Below, one piece after another: positions 24,701 to 34,902 of a stretch of DNA of 64,000 nt (its first letter is position 1; the number at the start of each line of letters is the position of its first letter). The notes below the pieces were generated by a model that saw only the letters and a list, made by a program, of their open reading frames with translations, did no database searches and was not told where the DNA came from. A program made the position numbers and the translations under genes. Origin of the DNA: Triticum aestivum (Eukaryota > Streptophyta > Magnoliopsida > Poales > Poaceae); contig NC_057809.1 of the NCBI RefSeq assembly GCF_018294505.1, positions 509,806,741 through 509,870,740 on the forward strand, given 5' to 3'.

Positions 24701-24958
24701 ATAAGTTCTCTTTTGAGACATTCGATGTAATAAGTGTGTGATTGATACTCTGTTATAAATCCTTCAAGTATTGTGCATGTCAGCATTACTGATCCAGGGA
24801 TGACACTAAAGCACAGAGATCGGACTGTTTGAGGTCTGGTCGCTACAGCTTATGTGGAGAGTAGTAAAATTTGCATGCTTGTAGATCATGAAAAGAATGC
24901 TTTAGGTGCTGGTTATATTGTTGAATTCATTGATGATGCTACTGAAAATTATTATTAG
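21742..24958 (+). pseudogene. Acidic ORF of retroelement F, split by a solo LTR
   Basis: The reading frame starts MELSLSHTLHLFNIFREYD at 21,742 and is rich in Asp and Glu (EDDIFCPPSFDEKIYYDESI near 21,965). It runs to the target site at 22,171-22,175. After the 2,672-bp LTR and the second copy of GCTTA, the same frame continues from 24,853 (VESSKICMLVDHEKNALGAG) to a TAG at 24,956-24,958. Without the LTR the frame is unbroken, about 180 codons. No conserved enzyme motif is visible. A further 75 codons follow in frame after the TAG. It is not a Gag-Pol frame I recognise; a structural or RNA-binding role would be guesswork. Confidence 0.7.
22176..24847 (+). mobile_element. Solo LTR, 2.67 kb, in the ORF of F
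   Basis: Starts TGTAACATCCC, ends GGTCGCTACA, flanked by perfect GCTTA duplications (22,171-22,175 and 24,848-24,852). It is AT-rich at first, then very GC-rich (22,600-22,980) with a TATA-like CTTTATAAACC near 22,770, then mixed. Internal retroelement sequence is absent, so unequal recombination between two LTRs probably removed it. The GC-rich open frames at 22,530-23,188 are by-products of composition. Confidence 0.9.
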
Positions 24959-25183
24959 GGAGGAACATATGCTTGTAGGAATTGCAATAATATCAAGTTT
25001 CCTCTCTATGTGCTTAAAGTTTTGAAGTTATGCTTGTTTTGCCCTCCTATGCTAGTTGATTATTGTTCCCACAAGTTGTTTGCTCACAAAATCCCTATGC
25101 ATAGGAAGTGGGTTAGACTTAAATGTTCTAGTCATATTCTTCAAGATGCTCTCTCTATGTTTCAATTCTTATCCTTTATGTGA
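24959..25183 (+). pseudogene. In-frame continuation after the TAG of the F ORF
   Basis: 75 codons directly in frame after the TAG, ending at a TGA at 25,181. It holds paired cysteines (YACRNCNN, LCLFCPPM, DYCSHK, LKCSSHI) that suggest a metal-binding segment. Whether it is read through, is a separate ORF or is dead sequence cannot be decided here. Confidence 0.4.
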
Positions 25184-28100
25184 GCATCATTGAAATCATC
25201 ATGCCTAGCTAGGGGCGTTAAACGATAGCGCTTGTTGGGAGGCAACCCAATTTTATTTTTGTTCCTTGATTTTTGTTCCTGTTTAGTAATAAATAATTCA
25301 TCTAGTCTCTTTTTATATGTGGTTTTATTATTTTAATTAGTGTTTGTGACTAGTAGAACCTTTGGGAAGACTTGGGGAATGTCTTGTTGATCATGCTGTA
25401 AAAAACAGAAACTTTAGCGCTCACGAGAATTGCTGCCAATTTTATTTGGATAGTGATATTTAGTTAATTATTTTTTCAGATTATTAATAGATAAATTACT
25501 CACGTCCAGCAATTTAATTGAGAATTTTATGAGTTCCAGAAGTATACGTTTGATCCAGATTACTACAGACTGTTCTGTTTTTGACAGATTATGTTTTTCA
25601 TGTGTTGTTTACTTATTTTGATGAATCTATGGCTAGTAAAATAATTTATAAACCATAGAGAAGTTGGAATACAGTAGGTTTAACACCAATATAAATAAAT
25701 AATGAGTTCATTACAGTACCTTCAAGTGGTGATTTATTTTCTTATACTAACGGAGCTTACGAGTTTTCTGTTAAGTTTTGTGTTGTGAAGTTTTCAAGTT
25801 TTGGGTAAGGATTCGATGGACTATGGAATAAGGAGTGGCAAGAGCCTAATCTTGGGGATGCCCAAGGCACCCCAAGGTAATATTCAAGGATAGCCAAGAG
25901 CCTAAGCTTGGGGATGCCCAGGAAGGCATCCCCTCTTTCGTCTTCGTTCATCGGTAACTTTACTTGGAGCAATATTTTTATTCACCACATGATATGTGTT
26001 TTGCTTGGAGCGTCAATTTATTTTGTTAAGATTTCCTTTCTGTTATTTAGAACAATGTTTTGCATCTTTTATTTCAATAAAAGTGGCATTGATAGCCTTT
26101 ACTATGCCTATTTTAGAAGTCCACATGTTGCTGTTTGAAAACAGAAAGTACCACTGTTGCAATAATTCCCTAGAAAAGTAAGAATGTGATAAAATGTTGA
26201 AACCTTTTTCATATTAAGATCTGATAAATTTACTACAGTGGGAATTTTCTTTCATAATTTTTGGAGCTAGGGAAGTATGGATGTTGCTGCATTCTTTACA
26301 AACTGTCCTGTTTAGGCAGATTGCTGTTATGTTTGCATTGTTTGCATATGTTTGCTTCTTTAATGATTCTATTTAAGGATAGGACTATTAAATATGCAGA
26401 GGCATTTAGTATGCAATGTTGAATAATAATTTTAGTGATTTGCTACAGTAGACTATGATAAGGTTTTTGCAATGGTTTATACTAACTTATCTCACGAGTC
26501 CTTGTTGAGTTTTGTGTGGATGAAGCTTTTGAGATTTAGGTAGACCGTGATATGAGAGGAATTAAGGAGACACAAAAGCTCAAGCTTGGGGATGCGTAAG
26601 GAATCCCAAGATAATATTTCAAGAAGTCTCAAGCTTCTAAGCTTGGGGATGCCCCGGTTGGCATCCCACCTTTCTTCTTCAACAACTATCGGTTAGTTTC
26701 GGTCGATCCTAAGTTTTTGCTTCTTCACATGATGTTTGCCATTCTTAGAATGTAATTTTATTTTGCTTTGCTTGCTGTTTGAATAAAATACCAAGATCTG
26801 AAATTCTTAAATGTTAGAGAGTCTTCACATAGTTGCACAATTATTTTACTACTCATTGATCTTCACTTATATCTTTCGGAGTAGTTTGTCATTTGCTCTA
26901 GTGCTTCACTTATATCTTTTAGAGCATGGTGGTAGTTTTATTTTGAAGAAATAGATGAACTCTCATGCTTCACTTATATTATTTTGAGAGTCTTAAATAG
27001 CATGGTAATTTGATTAAATCCTAATATGCTAGGTATTCAAGAATAATAAAATTCTCTTATGAGTGTGTTGAATACTATGAGAAGTTTGATACTTGATAAT
27101 TGTTTTGAGATATGGAGATGGTGATATTAGAGTCATGCTAGTTGAATGGTTATGAATTTGAGAAATACTTGTGTTGAAGTTTGTGATTCCCGTAGCATGC
27201 ACGTATGGTGAACTGTTATGTGATGAAGTCGGAGCATGACTTATTTATTGACTGTCTTCCTTATGAGTGGCAGTCGGGGACGAGCGATGGTCTTTTCCTA
27301 CCAATCTATCCCCCTAGGAGCATGCGCATAATACTTTGCTTTGATAACTTGTAGATTTTTGCAATAATTATATGAGTTCTTTGTGACTAATGTTGAGTCC
27401 ATGGATTATACGCACTCTCACCCTTCCACCTTTGCTAGCCTCTCTAATACCGCGCACTTTTCGCCGGTATCATAAACCCACCATATACCTTCCTCAAAAC
27501 AGCCACCATACCTACCTATTATGGCATTTCCATAGCCATTCCGAGATATATTGCCATGCAACTTTCCACCGTTTCGTTATTATGACACGCTCCATCACTG
27601 CCATATTGCTTTGCATGATCATGTAGTTGACATCGTATTTGTGGCAAAGCCACCGTTCATAATTCTTTCATACATGTCACTCATGAGTCATTGCACATCC
27701 CGGTACACCGCATTCATATAGAGTCATATCTTGTTCTAAGTATCAAGTTGTAATTCTTGAGTTGTAAGTAAATAAAAGTGTGATGATCATCATTATTAGA
27801 GCATTGTCCCAGTGAGGAAAGGATGATGGAGACCATGATTCCCCCACAAGTCGGGATGAGGCTCCGGACGAAAATAAATAAATAAAAGAGGCCAAAGAAG
27901 CCCAAATAAAAAAAAGAGGCCATAAAAAGAGAAGGCCCAAATAAAAAAATAAAAATAATAAAAATGAGAGAAAAAGAGAGAAGGGGCAATGCTACTATCC
28001 TTTTACCACACTTGTGCTTCAAAGTAGCACCATAATCTTCATGATAGAGAGTCTCCTATGTTGTCACTTTCATATACTAGTGGGAATCATTCATTATAGA

Positions 28101-28752
28101 ACTTGACTTGTATATTCCAATGATAGGCTTCCTCAAAATTCCCTAGGTCTTCGTGAGCAAGCGAGTTGGATGCACACCCACTAGTTTCTTTTGTTGAGCT
28201 TTCATACATTTATAGCTCTAGTGCATCCATTGCATGGCAATCCCTACTCACTCACAGTGATATCTATTAATGGGCATCTCCATAGCCCGTTGATACGCCT
28301 AGTTGATGTGAGACTATCTTCTCCCTTTTTGTCTTCTCCACAACCACCATTCTATTCCATCTATAATGCTATGTCCATGGCTCACACTCATGTATTGCAT
28401 GAAGATTGAAAAAGTTTGAGAACATCAAAAGTATGAAAACAATTGCTTGGCTTGTCATCGGGGTTGTGCATGATTTAAATATTTTGTGTGGTGAAGATAG
28501 AGCATAGCCAGACTATATGATTTTGTAGGGATAACTTTCTTTAGCCATGTTATTTTGAGAAGACATAATTGCTTTATTAGTATGCTTGAAGTATTATTAT
28601 TTTTATGTCAATATGAACTTTTATCCTGAATCTTATGGATCTGAATATTCATACCACAATTAAGAAGAATTACATTGAAATTATGCCAACTAGCATTCCA
28701 CATCAAAAGTTCTTTCTTTTATCATTTACCTACTCGAGGACGAGCAGGAATT
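25184..28752 (+). other. Long non-coding interior of F with repeated stem-loop modules
   Basis: No credible reading frame. Related modules around 25,400-25,950 and 26,270-26,690 each contain AAGCTTGGGGATGCC followed closely by GGCATCCC, giving short stems with 4- to 6-base loops. A purine-rich, AAATAA-rich segment lies at 27,865-27,990. This is typical of large retrotransposon derivatives, where non-coding sequence is kept for packaging or replication. Confidence 0.6.
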
Positions 28753-28766
28753 AAGCTTGGGGATGT
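28753..28766 (+). promoter_or_regulatory. Polypurine tract of F
   Basis: AAGCTTGGGGATGT lies directly before the 3' LTR. It has the same core as the stem-loop modules upstream. Confidence 0.75.
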
Positions 28767-30154
28767 TGATACGTCTCCAACGTATCTATAATTTTTGATT
28801 GCTCCATGCTATATTATCTACTGTTTTGAATGTTTATGGGCTTTATTATACACTTCTATATCATTTTTGGGAATAACCTATTAACCCAGAGCCCAATGCC
28901 AGTTTTTGTTTTTACCCTGTTTTAGGGTTTCGAAGAAAAGGAAAACCAAACGGAGTCCAATTGACCTGAAACTTCACGGAACTCATTTTTGGAAGGAAAG
29001 AAGCCCAGAAGACTTGGCGTGCACGTCGGGGGATTTGCGAGGAGGTCACGAGGCAGGGGGGGCGCGCCCACCCCACCCGGGCGCGCCCTCCACCCTCGTG
29101 AGCCCCTCGTGGCCCCCCTGACGTACTTCTTCCGCCTATATATCTCCATATACCCTAAAAACATCAGAGAGCACAATAGATCGGGAGTTCCGCCGCCAGA
29201 AGCCTCCGTAGCCACCGAAAGCAAATCTAGACCCGTTCTGGCGCCCTGTCGGAGGGGGCAATCCTTCTCCGGTGGCCATCTTCATCATCCCAGTGCTCTC
29301 CATGACGAGGAGGGAGTAGTTCTCCCTTGGGGCTGAGGGTATATACAAGTAGCTATGTGTTTGATCTCTCTCTCTCTCGTGTTCTTGAGGTGGTATGATC
29401 TTGATGTATCGCGAGCTTTGCTATTATAGTTGGATCCTATGATGTCTTCTCCCCCTCTACTCTCTTGTAATGAATTGAGTTTCCCCTTTGAAGTTATATT
29501 ATCGGATTGAGTCTTTAAAGATATGAGAACACTTGATGTGTGTCTTGCCGTGCGTATCTGTGGTGACAATGGGATACCACGTGATTCACTTGATTTATGT
29601 TTTTGTGATCAACTTGCGGGTTCCGCCCATGAACCTATGCATAGGGGTTGGCACATGTTTTCGTCTTGATTCTCTGGTAGGAACTTTGGGGCACTCTTTG
29701 AGGTTCTATGTGTTGGTTGAATAGATGAATCTGAGATTGTGTGATGCATATCGTATAATCATACCCATGGATACTTGAGGTGACATTGGGGTATCTAGGT
29801 GACATTAGGGTTTTGGTTGATTTGTGTCTTAACACTACTAGGGAAAAGCCTAGTAGTAGCGCGGGTTTTTAGGCTATCAGCAGCGCGGGGGCCGCGCTAC
29901 CAATAAGTCGCTACAGCTAACTCCTAGTAGTAGCGCTCTATTCACTCATGCTACTACTATTGACTATAGCAGCAGCGCTTTTATAGAACGCGCTGCTATT
30001 AGTTAGCTGTAGCGATTTCCTAGCCCTGCGCTACTGCTATATCCTTCATCATTTCAACCCCGTTTCAGCTTCAATAAACTACAATTTCGAGATACTAGGT
30101 ACTACTAGATATCAATTTCATAAAGGCATAAAGCATTATAGGTACTAGGTAGTA

Positions 30155-30236
30155 TTCCCTCGGTTCCAAATTACTCGTCGTGGTTTTAGTTCAAATTTGA
30201 ACTAAAACCACGACGAGTAATTTGAAATGGAGGGAG
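30155..30236. mobile_element. Stowaway-like MITE in CACTA D
   Basis: An 82-bp near-perfect palindrome (TTCCCTCGGTTCCAAATTAC outward on the left, its inverse on the right), turning at CAAATTTG, with TA on both sides. Confidence 0.85.
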
Positions 30237-30289
30237 TACTAGATAACAATTTCATATATACTCAACATGCATCCTCAAGAAGTACTAGG

Positions 30290-30455
30290 TGATATCGACG
30301 ACGATCATCATATGTAGTTTTAGATGATATCGACGATGATCATCATATGTAGTTCTACATGATATCGACGACAATCATCATATGTAGTTCTAGATGATAT
30401 AGCCACACACATACATATGTAGTTCTAGATGATATCGACGACGATCATCATCCTC
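30290..30455. repeat. Minisatellite of about 35-bp units overlapping the B3 stop codon
   Basis: About five units of GATATCGACGACGATCATCA plus TATGTAGTTCTAGAT. The unit nearest the gene is the last codons and stop of the B3 frame (IVVDII, TAG), so the array grew from the gene's 3' end. Confidence 0.8.
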
Positions 30456-31502
30456 AAGCCTGGACGGTGGGTGTTCCTGATAGTAATTAGGATGGCATGT
30501 CCAACACGAAGATTCTTGCCAACGAGGAATCTCTTCCAGCCAACCGAGTTTAAGTGTGTGCGACCGTCGTCTGTGTCCATGTGGTAAGTACAGGTGGTGA
30601 CGGAGCCCCTTGCGGTAAGGCGTAGTCCAGCTGAGCCTTCTTCATCAGGCTCGATACCACAACTCGCAGATAGGTTCTTTGGCAATTTCTTAATAAGAAA
30701 AACATATCAATTAATAAATAGCTTGGCACATACTCTTGCAAATATATTTCTATTAAGTCTACATTTCTACACTATCAAAAGACACAGTACTACGCATTTG
30801 TACTAATTAATCATGAATTCTACTATTAGTATATATGGATTATGTACTAGATTCCACATAGCATATCATCAACTAGATTCCACATAGCTTATCATTGGAC
30901 TCTACACTAAGCATATCATCGGATTCACTAAGCATATCATCGGATAATTTGCATTTGTAAGTATAACAATAAAGCATATATATATATATATCATCAACTT
31001 ACTACAGTCAGTATAACATACCATTTCATGCCGATCGACCATGGTACTTGTCAGGCGGGTCACGAATGGCACCCCGACAAAGTCATCACGTGGCGGAATT
31101 ATGTCCCATAGGTTGCGCACCTCCTCCTCGCTCAGCCTCATTCTTTGAGCTACGATGGCTTCACAAAGTGGGTTCTCATCATCTTCATCATCTTCGTCAT
31201 CTTCATCATCTTCATCATCTTCCACCAGGTTGAGATATATGACAGCCAGATTGGGTCTTTCTGCTCTGAAGGAGAACCTGATCAACTCACCACTAGTAAG
31301 ACGCATGTGGGCGACGAAATGGGCCCATCCATCTCCTCCAATCTGCAACATATTGCTTCCTTTCTCGACCTCCATAGTGTACGGGCCCCTAGGAGCCTCA
31401 AATGTCACAGTGTCTCCTGTCAGCTTGTTGAATTTCAACCTCACATTGCATGGGACGATTTGTGTAAAGAAAGCAAAATGGCACAATGCAGTAATGTCAA
31501 CA
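30425..31502 (-). CDS. Captured two-domain B3 transcription-factor gene
   Basis: Exon 31,502-31,022 encodes a B3 DNA-binding domain: VPCNVRLKFNKLTGDTVTFE, then GGDGWAHFVAHMRLTSGEL, the GW..F...H.L..G signature, and IRFSFR. An acidic run of EDD repeats coded by a TCATCT-type hexamer follows. The donor GTATGT at 31,021 joins in phase to an acceptor before 30,688. Exon 30,688-30,425 encodes a second B3-like domain (KLPKNLSASCGI, then HLNSVGWKRFLVGKNLRVGH) and a stop. A likely upstream exon with a Cys pair (31,656-31,543, GTAAGA donor) does not join in clean phase, so the 5' end is uncertain or damaged. It lies inside a non-autonomous CACTA, so it is probably a transduplicated host gene of the REM type, still largely open. 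Confidence 0.75.
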
Positions 31503-31824
31503 CTAAAATAAAATAGTTGTTACATTTCATCTAATTTCTTACCGCCGCATGACGAAAACTCGGCTGGAAGTAGATGCCGAACAGCTTGCCAGTTGCAAGG
31601 CTGCTGGCGCACCTTGACTTGCACAGTCGACATAGTGGTGGTGGTGGCGGCATCATTTTCCTAAAGCAATATGAGCAAAGGATTAACGATCCACTTCACA
31701 GGAAAGAAAAACAGCAGCATGTGATTGTAACTAAATTGGCACCTACATTTTGCCAAAAAAATAACTTATTACAAAAAAACAAAAACATCTACATATCCAT
31801 GTACAGAAAAAATAACAATAAAAT

Positions 31825-32045
31825 GATGCATACTAAATCAACTAGCCTACCAAATCAACTAAATCAACTAGCCTACTAAATCAACTAAATCAACTAGCCT
31901 ACTAAATCAACTAAATCAAAATGTTCTAAATCAACTAAATCAACTAGCCTACTAAATCTACTAAATCAAAATGTTCTAAATCAACTACCCTACTAAATCA
32001 ACTAAATCAAAATGTTGCATATGAACTAGCCTACTAAATCAAAAT
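31825..32045. repeat. Minisatellite CTACTAAATCAACTAAATCA
   Basis: Irregular tandem copies of AAATCAACTAAATCAACTAG, with AAAATGTTCT spacers, upstream of the captured B3 gene. Confidence 0.8.
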
Positions 32046-33207
32046 GTAGCAGGGAGGAGGGAGAAGGAGGGGCGACTCGAGGAGGGAGAAGAGAGTAGGA
32101 CGGAGGAGGAAGGCGGAGCGAGGAGGGGCCAGCCGGCGGCGAGTCGAGGGAGGACGGAGGAGGAGGGCGGTACCGAGTCCAGCGAGGAGGAGGAGTTGAC
32201 GGCGGCACAGAGGGAAGAGGGGTAGGCGATGGCGGCCGGCGAGGGAGGACCGTCGCGCGGGGGGTTGAGGGGGAGTGAGTCTGAGTGTGTGAGTGTGTAT
32301 CGCTGAGAGGAGCAGTAGTGGGGGTGGAGATAGCTAGTTTTAGCAGTAGCGCTCTAAAGGCGAAGGCGCTACTGCTAAACTACCTATCAGTAGCGTTGTT
32401 CGAGTAAACGCGCTGCTTCTAGAACTAGCTTCGTGGCGGGGTCGTGGGAATTTTAATAGTAACGTGTTTATGATGTAACGCGCTACTGCTAGAACTTTAT
32501 CTGCAGCGCGGTTTGCACAGGCGCGCTACTGCTACTTAGCACCAGCATGCTTTTTTGACCCTCGCTACTCCTAAAATTCTGTGTATAAGGTTTTCCCTAG
32601 TAGTGTAAGGTGTTATTCTAGTACGAACTCTAGGGCTGCTTGTGACACTTATAGGAATAGCCCAACGGATTGATTGGAAAGAATAACTTTGAGGTGGTTT
32701 CGTACCCTACCATAATCTCTTCGTTCGTCCTCCGCTATTACTGACTTTGGAGTGACTCTTTGTTGCATGTTGAGGGATAGTTATGTGATCCAATTATGTT
32801 AGTATTGTTGAGGGAACTTGCACTAGTGAAAGTATGAATCCTAGGCCTTATTTCCTATCATTGCAATACCGTTTACGCTCACTTTTATCATTAGTTACCT
32901 TGTTGTTTTTATAATTTGAGATTACAAATACCTTTATCTACCATCCATATTGCACTTGTATCACCATCTCTTCGCCGAACTAGTGCACCTATACAATTTA
33001 CCATTGTATTGGGTGTGTTGGGGACACAAGAGACTTTTTGTTATTTGGTTGCAGGGTTGCTTGAGAGAGACCATCTTCATCCTACGCCTCCCACAGATTG
33101 ATAAACCTTAGGTCATCCACTTGAGGGAAATTTGCTACTATCCTACAAACCTCTGCACTTGGAGGCCCAACAACGTCTACAAGAAGAAGGTTGTGTAGTA
33201 GACATCA

Positions 33208-34269
33208 ATGCCCTCTACGACATTGCCTCCCTTATTCAATCCCTAAACACCGTGCTTCCAACCCACCAGCACTGCCACCACTCACGCACGATTTGGTCAT
33301 GAAACAAACATCACGATGGTGGTTGTAGTCTTAGTTTGTTTCCATTTCCAAAATTCTATGCTTCCACTTAAGATGATTCATATTGAGATAGCATCTTTTT
33401 ACTCTTCCTTCAGATGTTCTTGCCACCATTATCACCATTGAACATGCTGTGATTCCTTATTGTATTACATATGTTTCCTTATTCTCGGTAATTTGCTTCC
33501 ATTTTTTGGATTGCTCTAATTTATCTGCATGGTTGTAATGTAAACTTTATTTGCTTCATCATTAACGTACCTTACAAGCAGTAACAATTGTTTGTTGTCT
33601 ACCTTGCATACTTACGCATCATGCCTAAAAAATGTATGCTCAAGTAGCTGTTTGCTGGCTTCGGGAACATAGGCGTTGGCCGGACATGTTTATATGGAGG
33701 CGGCGAGTGCAAGCACTAAGAAGCATGGAGGCACCTGGATACTAGATGAAGGGAAGCAGGTCCCTAGTCTTTAGGAAACATACATTACCAACTTAGGAAA
33801 CATTGTACAATTGGAGACTTGAAGGAAATATGTTGTATGAACAGATGAAACATGAAAACAAATGTATGTTACATTAGAAGCAAAGTTGTTCTGTGATGGA
33901 AACACTTTTGTAGTTGATGGAAGCAAAGTTTTTCTTATGTTGGAAACATGGTAAAACATATATATATGACTCACATTTTCCCATGTGAAAACAAATTCTT
34001 GCATGCAAAATTTTGTTACATTGAAATGAAGTTCTTGGACACAATTTTCTAGGTCGAACCAAATTTTGATTCCGATGGAAGCAAAGTGTCTCGTAGATGG
34101 AAGCAAATTTTGATTGTGTTAGAAGAAAAAATTAAGGTGTCAAACCGATTTCATTATGCCAGTGATTAAAGCAAATTTTACTAGCATACAAAAATATTGT
34201 TGAATAAAATTTTACAAAAATAAAAAGTATGGAATTTAACTAGTATTGAGCGATGGAAGCACAAGCAAG
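33208..34269. other. Mutator-like element, middle part
   Basis: Lies between retroelement F and CACTA B. Rich in ATGGAAGCAAA words at 33,890-34,260, the inverse of ATGCTTCCAT words in the left arm, so the two arms are partly inverted copies. No gene is seen. The AAG at 34,267-34,269 is the CACTA B target copy. Confidence 0.5.
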
Positions 34270-34284
34270 CACTAGTATAAAAAG

Positions 34285-34490
34285 GGCATGTTGTCCCGGT
34301 TCGTAAGGGCCTTTTGTCCCGGTTACTGAACCGGGACTAAAGGGTCGGTACTAATGCCCTGTCCCTTTAGTCCCGGTTCAATCCAGAACCGGGACAGATG
34401 GGCCTCCACATGGCCTGTGCGCGGAGCCTAGGCAGGAGGGCCTTTGGTCCCGGTTGGTGGCACCAACCGGGACCAATAGGCATCCACGCG
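34285..34490. repeat. Left subterminal repeats of CACTA B
   Basis: Copies of TTGTCCCGGTTCGTAAGG, GAACCGGGACTAAAGG and GGTTGGTGGCACCAACCGGG. These would be the transposase binding sites by analogy with En/Spm. Confidence 0.85.
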
Positions 34491-34902
34491 TCAACATTTC
34501 TGTGGCTGGGGTTTTTGTTTTTTTGAAGGGGGGGGTGGGGTTTGGGGGGTTAATTTAGGTGTTTCATATATTGTGTTAGCTAGCTATAATTAATAGAGAG
34601 AAGTGTCCTCTCTTATGTCCGTGCTTGGTCGACGCTACGTACTATACATACGTATAGAGAGGACTAGACATGCTAGCTAGCTAGTAAGCAAACGAAGGAA
34701 ACAGAAGATCGTCATGAACATATATGCATACAGAGAGAAGTGATATCGACCACCTCTCCTTCTCCGAGAGATTGGTCGAACAACAAGTTCTCGTATATCA
34801 ATCCGACACTACCGGCTACATATATACAATAATTATCTCTTACAAATATAATCTCCTAACATACGGACTCATGGTCCACATAGTATTCTCCGTCTTCAGC
34901 GA

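Larger units (their letters stand above)
29833..32605 (-). mobile_element. CACTA element D, non-autonomous, with captured B3 gene
   Basis: Termini CACTACTAGGGAAAAGCC and, read inward from the right, CACTACTAGGGAAAACC. TAA duplications lie at 29,830-29,832 and 32,606-32,608. The empty site is seen intact in the 5' LTR of F, which proves the borders. Subterminal repeats use TAGTAGTAGCGC-type words (29,850-30,020 and 32,340-32,580). Length 2,773 bp. No transposase; the interior is occupied by a B3-domain gene on the minus strand. Confidence 0.95.
19955..33207 (+). mobile_element. Complete non-autonomous LTR retrotransposon F (LARD-like)
   Basis: Both LTRs are present (19,955-21,617; 28,767-33,207 including CACTA D), beginning TGATACGTCTCCAACG and ending GTAGTAGACATCA. 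The flanking pentamers ATGCA and ATGCC differ at one base. A tRNA-Asp primer binding site follows the 5' LTR and a purine-rich tract precedes the 3' LTR. The interior (7.1 kb, of which 2.7 kb is an inserted solo LTR) has no capsid, protease, reverse transcriptase or integrase frame, only an acidic ORF with a Cys-rich continuation and a long non-coding part. It must borrow proteins from another element. Confidence 0.9.
28767..33207 (+). repeat. 3' LTR of F, interrupted by CACTA D
   Basis: Matches the 5' LTR from TGATACGTCTCC to GTAGTAGACATCA. CACTA D (29,833-32,605) splits it in the word GTGTCTTAAGGTG with a TAA duplication. Confidence 0.9.
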
